Source: Enhydrobacter aerosaccus
Lineage (GTDB): Bacteria; Pseudomonadota; Alphaproteobacteria; Reyranellales; Reyranellaceae
NCBI RefSeq assembly: GCF_900167455.1
Contig: NZ_FUWJ01000003.1
Span: forward strand, 1-64,000
DNA: 64,000 nucleotides
Direction: 5' to 3'
Each line of letters starts with the position of its first letter. Within the stretch, counting starts at the first letter, position 1. The notes below the pieces were generated by a model. The model was not told where the DNA came from and made no database searches. It saw only the letters and a list, made by a program, of their open reading frames with translations. Both the position numbers and the translations under genes were made by a program. Below, in pieces: positions 17,435 through 26,343 of the stretch.

Positions 17435-18691
17435 TCAGCTCTTCGGTCCGCCTTGTCCCAACGCGCGAAGCCGCAGACGCAAGGCGTTCAGCTTGATGAA
17501 GCCTTCGGCATCGCGCTGGTTGTAGGCACCCTGGTCTTCCTCGAACGTCACATGCTGCATCGAGTAGAGGGACTTGGGCGACTTGCGGCCGACCACGGTG
17601 GTGTTGCCCTTGTAGAGCTTGAGCCGCACCGTGCCGGTCACGTTCTCCTGACTCTTGTCGATCAGCGCCTGCAGCATCTCGCGCTCGGGCGAGAACCAGA
17701 AGCCGTAGTAGACCAGTTCGGCATACTTCGGCATCAGCTCGTCCTTGAGATGGCCGGCGCCGCGATCGAGCGTGATCGACTCGATGCCGCGATGGGCGGC
17801 ATAGAGGATGGTGCCGCCGGGCGTCTCGTAGATGCCGCGGCTCTTCATGCCGACGAAGCGGTTCTCGACCAGGTCGAGTCGGCCGATGCCGTTGGCCTTG
17901 CCGAGTTCGTTGAGCTTGGTGAGCAGGGTCGCCGGCGACATCGCCACGCCGTCGATGGCGACGGCATCGCCCTTCTCGAAGTCGATGGTGATGTAGGTCG
18001 CCTTGTCGGGCGCGGCCTCCGGCGAGATGGTGCGCTGGTAGACCATCTCGTCGGCCTCCTGCCAGGGATCCTCCAGGATCTTGCCCTCACTGGACGAGTG
18101 CAGCAGGTTGGCATCGACCGAGAACGGCGCTTCGCCGCGCTTGTCCTTGGCGATCGGAATCTGGTGCTTCTCGGCAAACTCGAGCAGCTTGGTGCGCGAG
18201 GAGAGATCCCATTCGCGCCACGGCGCGATCACCTTGATATCGGGCTTGAGCGCGTAATAGGAGAGCTCGAAGCGGACCTGGTCGTTGCCCTTGCCGGTGG
18301 CGCCATGCGCCACGGCATCGGCACCGGTCGCACGTGCGATCTCGATCTGGCGCTTGGCGATCAGCGGGCGGGCAATCGACGTGCCGAGCAGATACTGGCC
18401 CTCATAGAGCGCGTTGGCACGGAACATCGGAAAGACGAAGTCGCGCACGAACTCCTCGCGCACGTCGTCCATGTAGATGTTCTCTGGCTTGATGCCCAGC
18501 ATCTCCGCCTTCTTGCGCGCCGGGGACAGCTCCTCGCCCTGGCCGAGATCCGCGGTGAAGGTGATGACCTCGCAGCCATAGGCGGTCTGCAGCCACTTGA
18601 GGATGACGGAGGTATCCAGGCCGCCGGAGTAGGCCAGCACGACCTTCTTGATCTCCCCCTTCTTGTAGGGGCCGGTATAATTAATGCTCAT
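17435..18691 (-). CDS. argG: argininosuccinate synthase
   Basis: ATP-dependent ligase of 418 residues that joins citrulline and aspartate in arginine synthesis. The N-terminal ATP-pyrophosphatase motif [10 protein letters not shown] (19-28) is intact, followed by [15 protein letters not shown] and the substrate region [13 protein letters not shown]. Length agrees with the usual 400 to 420. It starts with ATG 18691. No other arginine genes are nearby. It is transcribed divergently from the methyltransferase gene at 18788. Confidence 0.97.
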   Translation of the reverse strand: MSINYTGPYKKGEIKKVVLAYSGGLDTSVILKWLQTAYGCEVITFTADLGQGEELSPARKKAEMLGIKPENIYMDDVREEFVRDFVFPMFRANALYEGQYLLGTSIARPLIAKRQIEIARATGADAVAHGATGKGNDQVRFELSYYALKPDIKVIAPWREWDLSSRTKLLEFAEKHQIPIAKDKRGEAPFSVDANLLHSSSEGKILEDPWQEADEMVYQRTISPEAAPDKATYITIDFEKGDAVAIDGVAMSPATLLTKLNELGKANGIGRLDLVENRFVGMKSRGIYETPGGTILYAAHRGIESITLDRGAGHLKDELMPKYAELVYYGFWFSPEREMLQALIDKSQENVTGTVRLKLYKGNTTVVGRKSPKSLYSMQHVTFEEDQGAYNQRDAEGFIKLNALRLRLRALGQGGPKS

Positions 18692-18787
18692 GGCTGCCTC
18701 GGCGGCTCGTCAGTTCGGTGAAAGCGCGCGAATATAGCCGCCGACCCTCGCCCCGCAAGCCGCTATAATGGCGTCAAGACCGCGAAA

Positions 18788-19825
18788 ATGGCCTCTCCGC
18801 TCGATCGCCTGTCCTATGCTGCCCGCCAGGCCGCCCGCGTGACCTGGTATGCCGGCCATTACGCAGCCGGGCTGCGGCTGATGAAGCCCATGCCCAAACC
18901 GGATTTTGCCATTGGACCGACCCCGAACCGGGCGGAAATGACGGCCGATATCCGCTCCCTGTTCGCAAGAGAGTGGCAGGATATCGCGGCCGGCCTGTTC
19001 CCGGCGCCACTGATACTGGCGCCCGATCCAGCCCGGCTGCTGCAGCGCAGCCTCCTCTATTTTCGCGACCTGCCCAAGGTCGATGCCCGCCGCCATGGCC
19101 GGCTCGACGACGAGCTGCGGCCCGGCCAGCAGGATGCCGGCCTGCCCGAGTACTATCGGCAGAACTTCCACTTCCAGAGCGGTGGCTGGCTCAGCGACGA
19201 ATCGGCGACGCTCTACGACACGCAGGTCGAGGTTCTGTTCACGGGGGCGGCCGACGTGATGCGCCGGCGGGCGCTGAAGCCGATCGCCGAATGGATGGCC
19301 GGCCGCAACCAGCGCACCCTGCGCGGGCTCGATGTCGGATGCGGAACGGGCCGGCTGCTGGCCTTCCTGCATGCGGCATGGCCCGGCGTCCGCTTCACGG
19401 GCCTCGATCTCAGCGCCCCCTATCTCGAGGAAGCGCGCCGCATCATCGGGCGCACGGCGCGGGCGAAGCTGATCGAGGGTGCGGCGGAGACGTTGCCCTT
19501 CGACGATGCGAGCCTCGACCTCGTCGTCTCGTCGTACCTGCTGCACGAACTCCCGGCCGAGGTGCGCCTCAAGGCGCTCGCGGAGATGGCGCGTGTCGCG
19601 AAGCCGGACGGCTTGATCGTGATCGTCGAGTCGATTCAGAAGGGCGATCGCCCCGAGTGGGACGGCCTGCTCGACCTCTTCCCGCACTATTTCCACGAGC
19701 CCTACTACGCCGACTACGTCGGCAGCCGCCTCGACCACTGTGCCGCCGAAGCCGGCCTCACACCGATCGCATCTGAGCAGGCCTTCCTGTCGAAGGTCAC
19801 GGCATTGAAGAAGGATCGTACATAA
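18788..19825 (+). CDS. class I SAM-dependent methyltransferase
   Basis: Protein of 345 residues. The SAM motif I is LDVGCGTGRLLAFL at about residues 180-193, motif II-like FTGLDLSAPYLEEARR follows, and the post-motif SYLLHELP with MARVAKPDGLIVIVES corresponds to motifs of methyltransferase domain 11. The N-terminal 170 residues are not part of the core and contain YAARQAARVTWYAGHY at the beginning. The substrate is unknown. Start ATG 18788 was taken because it is the first Met before a conserved reading frame. Confidence 0.85.
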   Translation: MASPLDRLSYAARQAARVTWYAGHYAAGLRLMKPMPKPDFAIGPTPNRAEMTADIRSLFAREWQDIAAGLFPAPLILAPDPARLLQRSLLYFRDLPKVDARRHGRLDDELRPGQQDAGLPEYYRQNFHFQSGGWLSDESATLYDTQVEVLFTGAADVMRRRALKPIAEWMAGRNQRTLRGLDVGCGTGRLLAFLHAAWPGVRFTGLDLSAPYLEEARRIIGRTARAKLIEGAAETLPFDDASLDLVVSSYLLHELPAEVRLKALAEMARVAKPDGLIVIVESIQKGDRPEWDGLLDLFPHYFHEPYYADYVGSRLDHCAAEAGLTPIASEQAFLSKVTALKKDRT

Positions 19826-19839
19826 TCGTCGTCCCGACC

Positions 19840-20094
19840 ATGGGCCGAAGGCCCGCACTTTACATCGATGTTACGTCGGACTTAGGACGCAGGCTTGAAG
19901 AACATCGGCGCGGCCTATCCCAGCACACGTCCCGCTACAACATCACCAAGCCTACCTATATCGAAGCGCACGAAACGGCGCCGAATGCCATCGAACGGGA
20001 GAAACAACTCAAGCGGTGGCGACGTGAAAAGAAGATCGCTTTGATCGACGCCGCCAATCCCGAGTGGCAGGATCTTTCGGGAGAGATCTTGTAG
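19840..20094 (+). CDS. GIY-YIG domain protein, probably damaged
   Basis: The 84-residue product matches the last three quarters of the short single-domain GIY-YIG proteins: LYIDVTSDLGRRLEEHR (YIG position altered to YID), then YEIxxH-type core and the conserved EREKQLKRWRREKKIALIDAANPEWQDL tail. The first strand (GIY) is missing from the ATG. In-frame codons upstream read SYIIVVPTMGRRPA, which looks like the lost first strand, but no start codon precedes it and it overlaps the methyltransferase end. I suspect an eroded gene. An alternative is a start at a rare codon such as ATT near 19804. Confidence 0.55.
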   Translation: MGRRPALYIDVTSDLGRRLEEHRRGLSQHTSRYNITKPTYIEAHETAPNAIEREKQLKRWRREKKIALIDAANPEWQDLSGEIL

Positions 20095-20161
20095 GTGCCG
20101 ACAATGTCTCTCCACTCCACCTCGCTGCGCTCGGTTTCGGTCGAGACGACGGATATAGCGA

Positions 20162-21298
20162 CTACAGCAACACCTTCTGCCCCTTGCTGCGGGCGCTGGC
20201 GCTCTTGAGCTGGCCGCAGGCGGCATGGATGTCGCGGCCGCGCGGGGTGCGGATGGGGGCGCTGAGTCCGCCCTCGTTCACGATCTCGGCGAAGCGATGG
20301 ATGCGGTTGTTGGAGCTGCACTCATAAGGCGCGCCGGGCCAGGGATTGAACGGGATCAGGTTCACCTTGGCATGGATCGGCGTCAGGAGGCGTACCAGCT
20401 CGCGGGCATCGGCATCGCTGTCGTTGATGCCCTTCAGCATGGCGTATTCGAAGGTGATGCGCCGGCTGTTCTTGGCGCCGGGATAGGCGGCGCAGGCCGC
20501 CAGCAGCTCGGCTATCGGCCACTTGCGGTTAATCGGCACCAGCGTGTTGCGGATGTCGTCGTTCACCGCATGCAGCGACACGGCCAGATTGACATCCAGC
20601 ACATCGCCCACCTTGGCGATCATCGGTACCACACCGGACGTCGAGAGCGTGATGCGGCGGCGGCTGAGCGCAATGCCCTGCTCGTCCATGACGATCCTGA
20701 GCGCGGTCGCCACGTTGTCGAAATTATAGAGCGGCTCGCCCATCCCCATCATGACGATGTTGGACAGCATGCGCGTCGTCTCGGTGGGTGTCGGCCATTC
20801 GCCGTAGCTGTCGCGCGCCACCATGAACTGGCCGACGATCTCTGCCGGTGTCAGGTTGCGGACCAGCGGCTGGGTGCCGGTATGGCAGAAGGTGCAGGTG
20901 AGCGTGCAGCCGACCTGGCTCGAAACGCAGACCGAGCCGCGATCCGCCTCTGGGATATTGACCGTCTCGGCCTCGTTACCGTCGGCGAAGCGCAGCAGCC
21001 ACTTGCGGGTGCCGTCGACCGAACGCTGCTCGGTGACGATGCCGGGGCGCTCGATCACGAACAGGTCGGCCAGCCGCTGTTGCGTCTTCTTCGCGATATT
21101 GGACATGCGGCCGAAGTCGGTGACGCCATGCCAGTAGATCCACTGCCAGACCTGGCGGGCCCGGAACGGCTCCAGCCCGGCCTCGACCAGGGTCGCCTGC
21201 AGCGCCTCGCGCGACAGGCCGACCAGGTTGGGGCGCGTGTCGTTGCGGCCGCTGAACGGCTCGGTGATCTGCAACGGTTCGGTGGGCAAAAGGGTCAT
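20162..21298 (-). CDS. rlmN: 23S rRNA (adenine2503-C2)-methyltransferase RlmN
   Basis: Radical-SAM enzyme of 378 residues that methylates A2503 of 23S rRNA and A37 of some tRNAs. The Cx3Cx2C cluster is C131, C135 and C138 (CTLTCTFC), and the two catalytic cysteines are C124 ([10 protein letters not shown]) and C361 (HAACGQLKS). The N-terminal domain is typical ([31 protein letters not shown]). It ends shortly before the GIY-YIG remnant, on the opposite strand. Confidence 0.97.
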   Translation of the reverse strand: MTLLPTEPLQITEPFSGRNDTRPNLVGLSREALQATLVEAGLEPFRARQVWQWIYWHGVTDFGRMSNIAKKTQQRLADLFVIERPGIVTEQRSVDGTRKWLLRFADGNEAETVNIPEADRGSVCVSSQVGCTLTCTFCHTGTQPLVRNLTPAEIVGQFMVARDSYGEWPTPTETTRMLSNIVMMGMGEPLYNFDNVATALRIVMDEQGIALSRRRITLSTSGVVPMIAKVGDVLDVNLAVSLHAVNDDIRNTLVPINRKWPIAELLAACAAYPGAKNSRRITFEYAMLKGINDSDADARELVRLLTPIHAKVNLIPFNPWPGAPYECSSNNRIHRFAEIVNEGGLSAPIRTPRGRDIHAACGQLKSASARSKGQKVLL

Positions 21299-21364
21299 GG
21301 ATCCGGGCTGAGATAGTGCATCGACCTCGCGGGCGCCAGAGCGGCCCCCGATCCCGGCGCCAGA

Positions 21365-21925
21365 TTATTGTTTTGCCTGCGCTTTTTGCCGGAGCCGCTG
21401 GCGCCGCTTGTACAGGGGCTCGCCGAACACCGGGACGGGCGCCGTCTCGGTCGGCCCGCCCTCGCCCACCGGGCGCGGCGCGTGACGGCCGAGTGTCAGC
21501 AGCCGGTCGTACATGACCAGGGCGCCCGCCACCCCGAGATTGACCGAGAAGCGGGTCGGGATCTTGACCACGTAATCGCAGAGAGACTGCACGTCGGTCG
21601 AAAGCCCCTCCCGCTCGGAACCCAGGATGTAGGCGGCCTGTCGCGGATGGCGGAAGCTCGGCAGCTCGATGGCCTCGTCCGAGATCTCGATGCCGACCAG
21701 TCGGCAGCCCGCGGGCAGCCGGAATGTGGACAAGTCGGCGAAGTGATAGGTCGGGACCGAGCGTGGCGTGTCCGAGGTATCGCTGTGCCCGCCCTCGCGC
21801 CGGTTATACTGCGCCCGCAAGGTGAAGACGAAGGACGCTCCGAAGGCATGGGCGGTGCGGAACAGGGTTCCGACGTTCATCGCCTTGCTGACGCCTTCGA
21901 CACCGATGCCGAAATAGCCTTTCAT
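21365..21925 (-). CDS. TrmH/SpoU-family RNA methyltransferase
   Basis: SPOUT methyltransferase of 186 residues. Motif 1 includes NVGTLFRTAHAFG, motif 2 YILGSEREGLS and motif 3 SVNLGVAGALVMYDRL, giving the trefoil-knot SAM site. The domain occupies nearly the whole protein, with a basic C-terminal tail (KRRQRLRQKAQ) that may bind RNA. The start ATG 21925 sits at the beginning of MKGYFGIGVEG. It lies 67 bases after rlmN's start region on the same strand, but with no clear coupling. RNA target is unknown. Confidence 0.85.
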   Translation of the reverse strand: MKGYFGIGVEGVSKAMNVGTLFRTAHAFGASFVFTLRAQYNRREGGHSDTSDTPRSVPTYHFADLSTFRLPAGCRLVGIEISDEAIELPSFRHPRQAAYILGSEREGLSTDVQSLCDYVVKIPTRFSVNLGVAGALVMYDRLLTLGRHAPRPVGEGGPTETAPVPVFGEPLYKRRQRLRQKAQAKQ

Positions 21926-22011
21926 GGCCGCGTATTTTGTTGCAGTAATCGGTGCGCGGGCGCTCCCATGGGGTTGGGGTAGCTGTCCGCGCGTCCGGAA
22001 ACAAGGCCATA

Positions 22012-23262
22012 ATGACCGTTCCTTCGTCGTTGGAAAATCTTCGCGTTCAGTACGAAGCGTTGCCTTACCCGCCACGCGATCCGCGCGAGGAGCAGGTCCG
22101 GCTGATCACTGGCACGCCGAGCCACATTCTCGAGATCAACCACTACCTGTTCGCCGGCCGGCTGAACCTGAACCGCCCGTTTCGCGCCCTGATTGCCGGC
22201 GGCGGGACGGGCGATGCCTGCATCATGCTGGCCCAGCAGCTCGTCGACCGGCGCTGCCCGGCAGAGGTCGTCTATCTCGATCTCTCGTCGGCCTCGCGCA
22301 AGGTCTGCGAAGCGCGCGCCAAGGCCCGGGGCCTGCGCAACATCAACTTCATCACCGGCTCGCTGCTCGACCTGCCGGCGATGAATATCGGCACCTTCGA
22401 CTACATCGACTGCACCGGCGTCCTGCATCACCTGCCCGATCCGACGGCGGGCATGCAGGCGTTGGCGAGCGTCCTGGAGCCCGAGGGCGGCATCGGCGTG
22501 ATGCTCTACGGCCAGTATGGCCGCACCGGCGTCTACCCCCTGCAGGAGATGCTGCGCACGCTCGCCCCGCCGTCGATGGCGATCGAGGACCGCATCGCCA
22601 TGGCCAAGCGGCTGATCCGCTTCCTGCCGACCACCAACCTGTTCCGGCGCAACCCCTATCTCAACGACCACGTCACCGGTGGCGACGCCGGCCTGTACGA
22701 CCTGCTGCTGCACAGCTGCGATCGCGCCTACACGGTGCCGGAGATCGGCAAGCTGGCGGGCGATGCCGGGTTGCGGGTCGTCGCCTTCCTCGAGCCGGTG
22801 CGCTACGAGCCCTCGACCTACATGAGCGATCCGGTGATCGCGCGGCAGGCCAGCTCGCTGCCATTGCTCGAGCGGGCGGCCTTTGCCGAGAGGCTGGCCG
22901 GCAATCTCCGCACCCATGTCTTCTATGCCACACGCGCCGGCTACGACACCGTGGCCCGTCCCGAGGATACGCAGGCGATTCCGGTGCTGCGCGAGATGGA
23001 TCCGCACAAGCTGGCGGCCGGGCTGCAGCCGGGCCAGCCGCTGATCGCCAATCTCGACGGCTTCCCGTGGCGGGCGCAGCTGCCGCCCCTCGCACCTCGC
23101 ATCATTTCGCTGATCGACGGACGGCGCAGCGTGGCCGAGCTCTACACCGCGCTCGGCGCGCAGGGAGGCTTGCCGCAATGGGAAGACTTCTACGCGCAGT
23201 TCGAGGATCTCTACGTCAAGCTGAACGGCGTGAACCACCTCCTGCTGCGCTTCAGGACCTGA
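22012..23262 (+). CDS. SAM methyltransferase with C-terminal winged-helix-like region
   Basis: Protein of 416 residues. After an N-terminal block (QYEALPYPPRDPREEQ) the SAM core is clear: ALIAGGGTGDACIMLA, VYLDLSSAS, FDYIDCTGVLHHLPDP. The C-terminal section, ISLIDGRRSVAELYTALG near residues 357-375, resembles the winged-helix used in PqqD-like or HPr-rel proteins. I do not recognise a specific function. ATG 22012 was chosen over the earlier Met at 21952 because the early part looks non-coding. It ends inside the convergent sigma gene by 11 bases. Confidence 0.8.
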   Translation: MTVPSSLENLRVQYEALPYPPRDPREEQVRLITGTPSHILEINHYLFAGRLNLNRPFRALIAGGGTGDACIMLAQQLVDRRCPAEVVYLDLSSASRKVCEARAKARGLRNINFITGSLLDLPAMNIGTFDYIDCTGVLHHLPDPTAGMQALASVLEPEGGIGVMLYGQYGRTGVYPLQEMLRTLAPPSMAIEDRIAMAKRLIRFLPTTNLFRRNPYLNDHVTGGDAGLYDLLLHSCDRAYTVPEIGKLAGDAGLRVVAFLEPVRYEPSTYMSDPVIARQASSLPLLERAAFAERLAGNLRTHVFYATRAGYDTVARPEDTQAIPVLREMDPHKLAAGLQPGQPLIANLDGFPWRAQLPPLAPRIISLIDGRRSVAELYTALGAQGGLPQWEDFYAQFEDLYVKLNGVNHLLLRFRT

Positions 23263-24475
23263 GCCGCCGCTCCATCAATCGCCGCTCGGGCTCGGTCCGC
23301 GCCAGTGCCTTTGCCAGCGCAAAGTGGCAACGCGCTTCGTCGAGCCGGCCGAGTTCCGCGAGAAAGACGCCCTGCGCCGCTTCGCCGTACGGATTGCCGT
23401 CGACCAGCGGCAGTGCGGCCAATCCGGCCGCCGGCCCGTGGGCACGCCCAACCGCAATCGCGCGCGCCAGCTCGACCACGGGCGAGGCATCGATCTCCCG
23501 CAGTTGATCGTAGATCGACACGATGCGGCACCAGTCGGTCGTCGCAGCGCTCGTCGCCGTGACATGCAACGCCGCGATTTCCGCCCGCAAGTGCCAGACG
23601 GTCAGTTCGTCGCCGTGCGCCGAGCGCTCGAGATAGGCGAGGCCCAGAGCGATCAGGTTCCGGTCCCATCGGTCGCGCGGCTGATCCTCGAGCAGCTGCG
23701 CCACCCCGTCGAGCCCGACGCGGGTCGGCAGGCGTGCCGCGGTCAGCGCCAACAGCGCCGCCAGGGCATCGCTGGCCGGTGCCGCGGTCATCGGATGATG
23801 CGCCAGGGCGCGCGCCAGCCGGACCGCCTCGACACAGAATTCAGGCTGCACCAGCACCTCGCCGGACGAGGCCGAATAGCCCTCGTTGAACATGAGATAG
23901 AGCGCGGTGCGCACGGACTCGGCGCGATCCGCCAGCATGTCCGGCGGCGGCGCCTCGATCGCGACATTGGACGCTTCGAGCTGGCGGCGGGCGCGGACCA
24001 GCCGCTGGGCGATGGTGGCGGGGTCGCTCAGCAGGCCCGACGCGATCTGCGCGACGGTGAGACCGCACACTGTCTTGAGGGCGAAGGTCACGCGCATCTC
24101 CGGCGACAGCGCCGGATGGCAGACCGCGAACAGGAGCGCGAGCTCGTCGTCATTGAGCTCGCGATCGAAGCGCCCCTCGCTTTCCGACTCCGATCGCGTC
24201 AGCGGCACCAGCTCGTCGGCCAAGGTCACGCCGCGCGACTCCGAGCGCAAAAGATCGAGAGCGCGATTCTTTGCCACGACCGCGAGCCACGCTTCCGGCT
24301 TGTCCGGCACTCCCTTGAACGGCCAGGCCGACAAGGCCTGCAGAAGAGCGTGCTGGACGGCATCCTCGGCAATGGCGATGCGGCCGGCCCCCAGGCGCCG
24401 CGCCAGGGCGGCGACCAGGCGGCTCGCCGAATCGCGTGCCAGCGAGTCGACGAGCCGATGGACCTCGAACGGCAT
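23252..24475 (-). CDS. ECF42-like sigma factor with C-terminal extension
   Basis: Extracytoplasmic-function sigma factor of 407 residues: sigma region 2 includes ALLQALSAWP...WLAVVAKNRALDLLR, region 4 lies in DDELALLFAVCHPALSPEMRVTFALKTVCGLTVAQIA. The remaining 200 residues form a helical TPR-like extension (DUF6596 type) that is characteristic of ECF42. The gene is 6 bases after a YCII/DGPF gene, the classic ECF42 partner, and the promoter upstream of that gene carries the ECF42-like motif. It should control its own operon. Its convergent neighbour overlaps by 11 bases. Confidence 0.85.
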   Translation of the reverse strand: MPFEVHRLVDSLARDSASRLVAALARRLGAGRIAIAEDAVQHALLQALSAWPFKGVPDKPEAWLAVVAKNRALDLLRSESRGVTLADELVPLTRSESESEGRFDRELNDDELALLFAVCHPALSPEMRVTFALKTVCGLTVAQIASGLLSDPATIAQRLVRARRQLEASNVAIEAPPPDMLADRAESVRTALYLMFNEGYSASSGEVLVQPEFCVEAVRLARALAHHPMTAAPASDALAALLALTAARLPTRVGLDGVAQLLEDQPRDRWDRNLIALGLAYLERSAHGDELTVWHLRAEIAALHVTATSAATTDWCRIVSIYDQLREIDASPVVELARAIAVGRAHGPAAGLAALPLVDGNPYGEAAQGVFLAELGRLDEARCHFALAKALARTEPERRLMERRLRS

Positions 24476-24481
24476 GGGGGC

Positions 24482-24868
24482 TCAATCCGCCGCTGCAGCC
24501 TTGCGCACGGCTTCCATGTCGTCGACTGGCCGGATCTCGACCCAGTTGCTCGGCCCCAGGCCCAGATGCGGGCAATCCTGCGCGATCGCTTCGGCCTCGG
24601 TGGCGTTACGGGCCTCGATGAGGAAATAGCCGCCGATCACGTCCTTCGCCTCGGCATAGGGGCCGTCGCTCACGACCGCCTTGCCGTCCTTGACGCGGAT
24701 GTGGCGCACGCCGCCGGCGGCCAGCTTCTCGCCGCCGACCAGCTTGCCCTTCTGGCGCTGCAGATCGGCCCAGCCCATGTAGCGCCGGGTCATCTCCATC
24801 ATCTTCTCGCGCGGCAGGTCGATGTTGTAGTTGGGCGTGTGGTGCAGCAGCAGCAGATATTGCGACAT
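24482..24868 (-). CDS. YCII-related DGPF-type protein
   Basis: Small alpha/beta protein of 128 residues. The family motif DGPYAEAKDVIGGYFLIEA (DGPF-like, here DGPY) is present. The start MSQYLLLLHHTPN at ATG 24868 has an SD GGAGAT upstream, so the longer frame to 24898 was not used. Family proteins accompany ECF41/ECF42 sigma factors and their role is not known. It lies directly upstream of the sigma gene (6 bases), so the pair is an operon controlled from 24911-24939. Confidence 0.9.
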   Translation of the reverse strand: MSQYLLLLHHTPNYNIDLPREKMMEMTRRYMGWADLQRQKGKLVGGEKLAAGGVRHIRVKDGKAVVSDGPYAEAKDVIGGYFLIEARNATEAEAIAQDCPHLGLGPSNWVEIRPVDDMEAVRKAAAAD

Positions 24869-24910
24869 GTCGATCTCCTTGGCTCGATGACGGCTCATCC
24901 CGTCATCTCA

Positions 24911-24939
24911 TCGACGCTCGGCCGGGAATGGAATCGACA
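24911..24939 (-). promoter_or_regulatory. ECF42-type autoregulatory promoter
   Basis: On the minus strand TGTCGA (24939-24934) is followed after 17 bases by CGTCGA (24916-24911). The ECF42 consensus described for Streptomyces venezuelae has TGTCGA at -35 and CGA/TC-type bases at -10, from memory. Transcription would start near 24905, giving a leader of about 37 bases before the YCII gene. This supports the sigma factor controlling its own operon. Confidence 0.7.
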
Positions 24940-25067
24940 TCGCTCGTCGATTTTTCTTTCCCCGGGCTTCACCCCTCGGATCGCCGAAAAATATCTGTTT
25001 TCGGGAATTGCCGCCTCTGCCGCGAAAAGCCTTGAGTCTCAATCACTTGCGCCGTCCGACCTGGAGG

Positions 25068-25099
25068 ATTCGGGAAATTTCCCGAATTCCCGAATTCGG
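25068..25099. repeat. perfect 20-base palindrome and adjacent partial copies
   Basis: ATTCGGGAAATTTCCCGAAT reads the same on both strands (25068-25087). It is followed at once by GAATTCCCGAATTCGG, which reuses the CCCGAATTC half. The TTCGGGAA half also occurs at 25000-25007. This fits a dimeric regulator binding site for a nearby promoter or a stable hairpin in RNA. The only gene it could serve in the right direction is the YCII-sigma operon, 200 bases away, or the 3' end of the dehydrogenase transcript. Confidence 0.6.
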
Positions 25100-25277
25100 C
25101 GGACCGTCTACTTGCCGAGGAAAGGTCGCTGCCGTGGAGAACGACGAAGGGAGAATGAAGGAAGCGAGCATGACAGCACCGAACGGGCGGAGAGCGAGAC
25201 TGCCATCCTAACCCCGTGCAGGCGGCGGCCGCATTATGGTCTCCAACGCCGCCGCCTCTCGACGCGTCTTTCGGAAG

Positions 25278-26273
25278 TTAACCCTTCTTGAGCGCCTCGG
25301 GGTTGATGACATTGATCGGCTTGCCGTCGAGCCAGGCTTCGATGTTGGTGACCGTGCCTTCGTGGAAGTGGCGATAGCTCTCCTCGACGACGTAGCCCAG
25401 ATGCGGAACGAGCGTCACGTTGTCGAGCTTGGTCAGGGCGTGACCGGCCGGCAGCGGCTCGCGGTCGTACACGTCGAGACCGGCATGGGCGATGGTGCCG
25501 TTCTTCAGCGCGGCGATCAGGGCTGCCTCGTCGACGATCGGACCGCGCGAGGTGTTGATCAGCATCGCGCTCTTTTTCATCTTCGCGAGGTCGCTGGCCC
25601 CGATCAGTCCGCGCGTGCGGTCGGACAGAACCAGATGAATGGTGATGAAGTCGGACGTCGCCAGCAGCTCGTCCTTCGTCACGAGCTTTGCGCCGCCCTG
25701 GGCGGCCTTCTCTTCGGTAAGGTTCTGGCTCCAGGCCACCACCTCCATGCCGAATGCCTTGGCATAACCGGCGACGCGCGCGCCGAGCTTGCCGAGACCG
25801 ATCACGCCCAGCCGCTTGCCCTCGAGCACGACCATGTTCCTGATGCCATCGTGCCAGCCACCGGCACGCACCAGGCGATCCGCCTTGGCGAGATCGCGCG
25901 CGCACGCCATCAGCAGCGCCCAGCACAGCTCGGCGGTGGAGGCGTTGGAGCCGCCGCCCGGCGTGTTGGAGATCGGAATGCCGCGCGCCGTCGCCGCCTT
26001 GTCGTCGAGGCTCATGGCCCGCGCGCCGGTAAGGGCCAGGAACTTGAGGTTGGGCAGCTTCTCGATCAGGGAGCGCGGGAAGGCCGTGCGCTCACGCAGC
26101 ATCTGTACGATCTGGAACGGCGCGAGCTTCTGCGCCGCATCGTCGATCGAGGCGAAGGGCTGGTTGAAGACCGTGATCTCCACGCCCCGCTTGCGCAACC
26201 GCTCCCAGTCGGCCATTCGCAGAGCGACATTCTGATAGTCGTCGAGCAGGGCGAGCTTGATCGTTTGCGACAT
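25278..26273 (-). CDS. D-2-hydroxyacid dehydrogenase family protein
   Basis: NAD(P)-dependent oxidoreductase of 331 residues. The Rossmann motif is VIGLGKLGARVAGYAKAFGMEV (about 153-174), and catalytic residues of the D-hydroxyacid group are visible: Arg in INTSRGPIVDE, Glu in DREPLPAG and His in PHLGYV. The N-terminal part is DDYQNVALRMADWERL-like. Family enzymes reduce 2-oxoacids; phosphoglycerate or other hydroxyacids cannot be distinguished by sequence alone. It is divergent from the TauD gene, 70 bases apart. Confidence 0.9.
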   Translation of the reverse strand: MSQTIKLALLDDYQNVALRMADWERLRKRGVEITVFNQPFASIDDAAQKLAPFQIVQMLRERTAFPRSLIEKLPNLKFLALTGARAMSLDDKAATARGIPISNTPGGGSNASTAELCWALLMACARDLAKADRLVRAGGWHDGIRNMVVLEGKRLGVIGLGKLGARVAGYAKAFGMEVVAWSQNLTEEKAAQGGAKLVTKDELLATSDFITIHLVLSDRTRGLIGASDLAKMKKSAMLINTSRGPIVDEAALIAALKNGTIAHAGLDVYDREPLPAGHALTKLDNVTLVPHLGYVVEESYRHFHEGTVTNIEAWLDGKPINVINPEALKKG

Positions 26274-26343
26274 GGCGTTTCCTGGCGGAGAATGGATGGG
26301 AACCCGAACGGGTCACGTGCCACTATAACCGCAGGAGGCGGTC

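Larger units (their letters stand above)
24869..25277. other. 409-base non-coding gap with palindromic repeats
   Basis: No protein gene is convincing here. The left end holds the promoter and leader of the YCII gene. Near the middle a perfect 20-base palindrome lies at 25068-25087 (halves ATTCGGGAAA/TTTCCCGAAT), directly followed by the overlapping repeat CCGAATTCCCGAATTCGG at 25082-25099; another copy of TTTTCGGGAATT lies at 24998-25009. The right end holds GGCGGCGGC (25221-25229) and GCCGCCGCC (25248-25256), a GC hairpin past the dehydrogenase stop that lacks a T-run. Confidence 0.6.

Noticed and set aside
25008-25211. 67-codon open frame in the non-coding gap
   Set aside because: It crosses the palindromes, has no ribosome site and no recognisable pattern.
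25221-25256. Intrinsic terminator after the dehydrogenase gene (GGCGGCGGC/GCCGCCGCC)
   Set aside because: An 18-base loop and no T-run make it weak.
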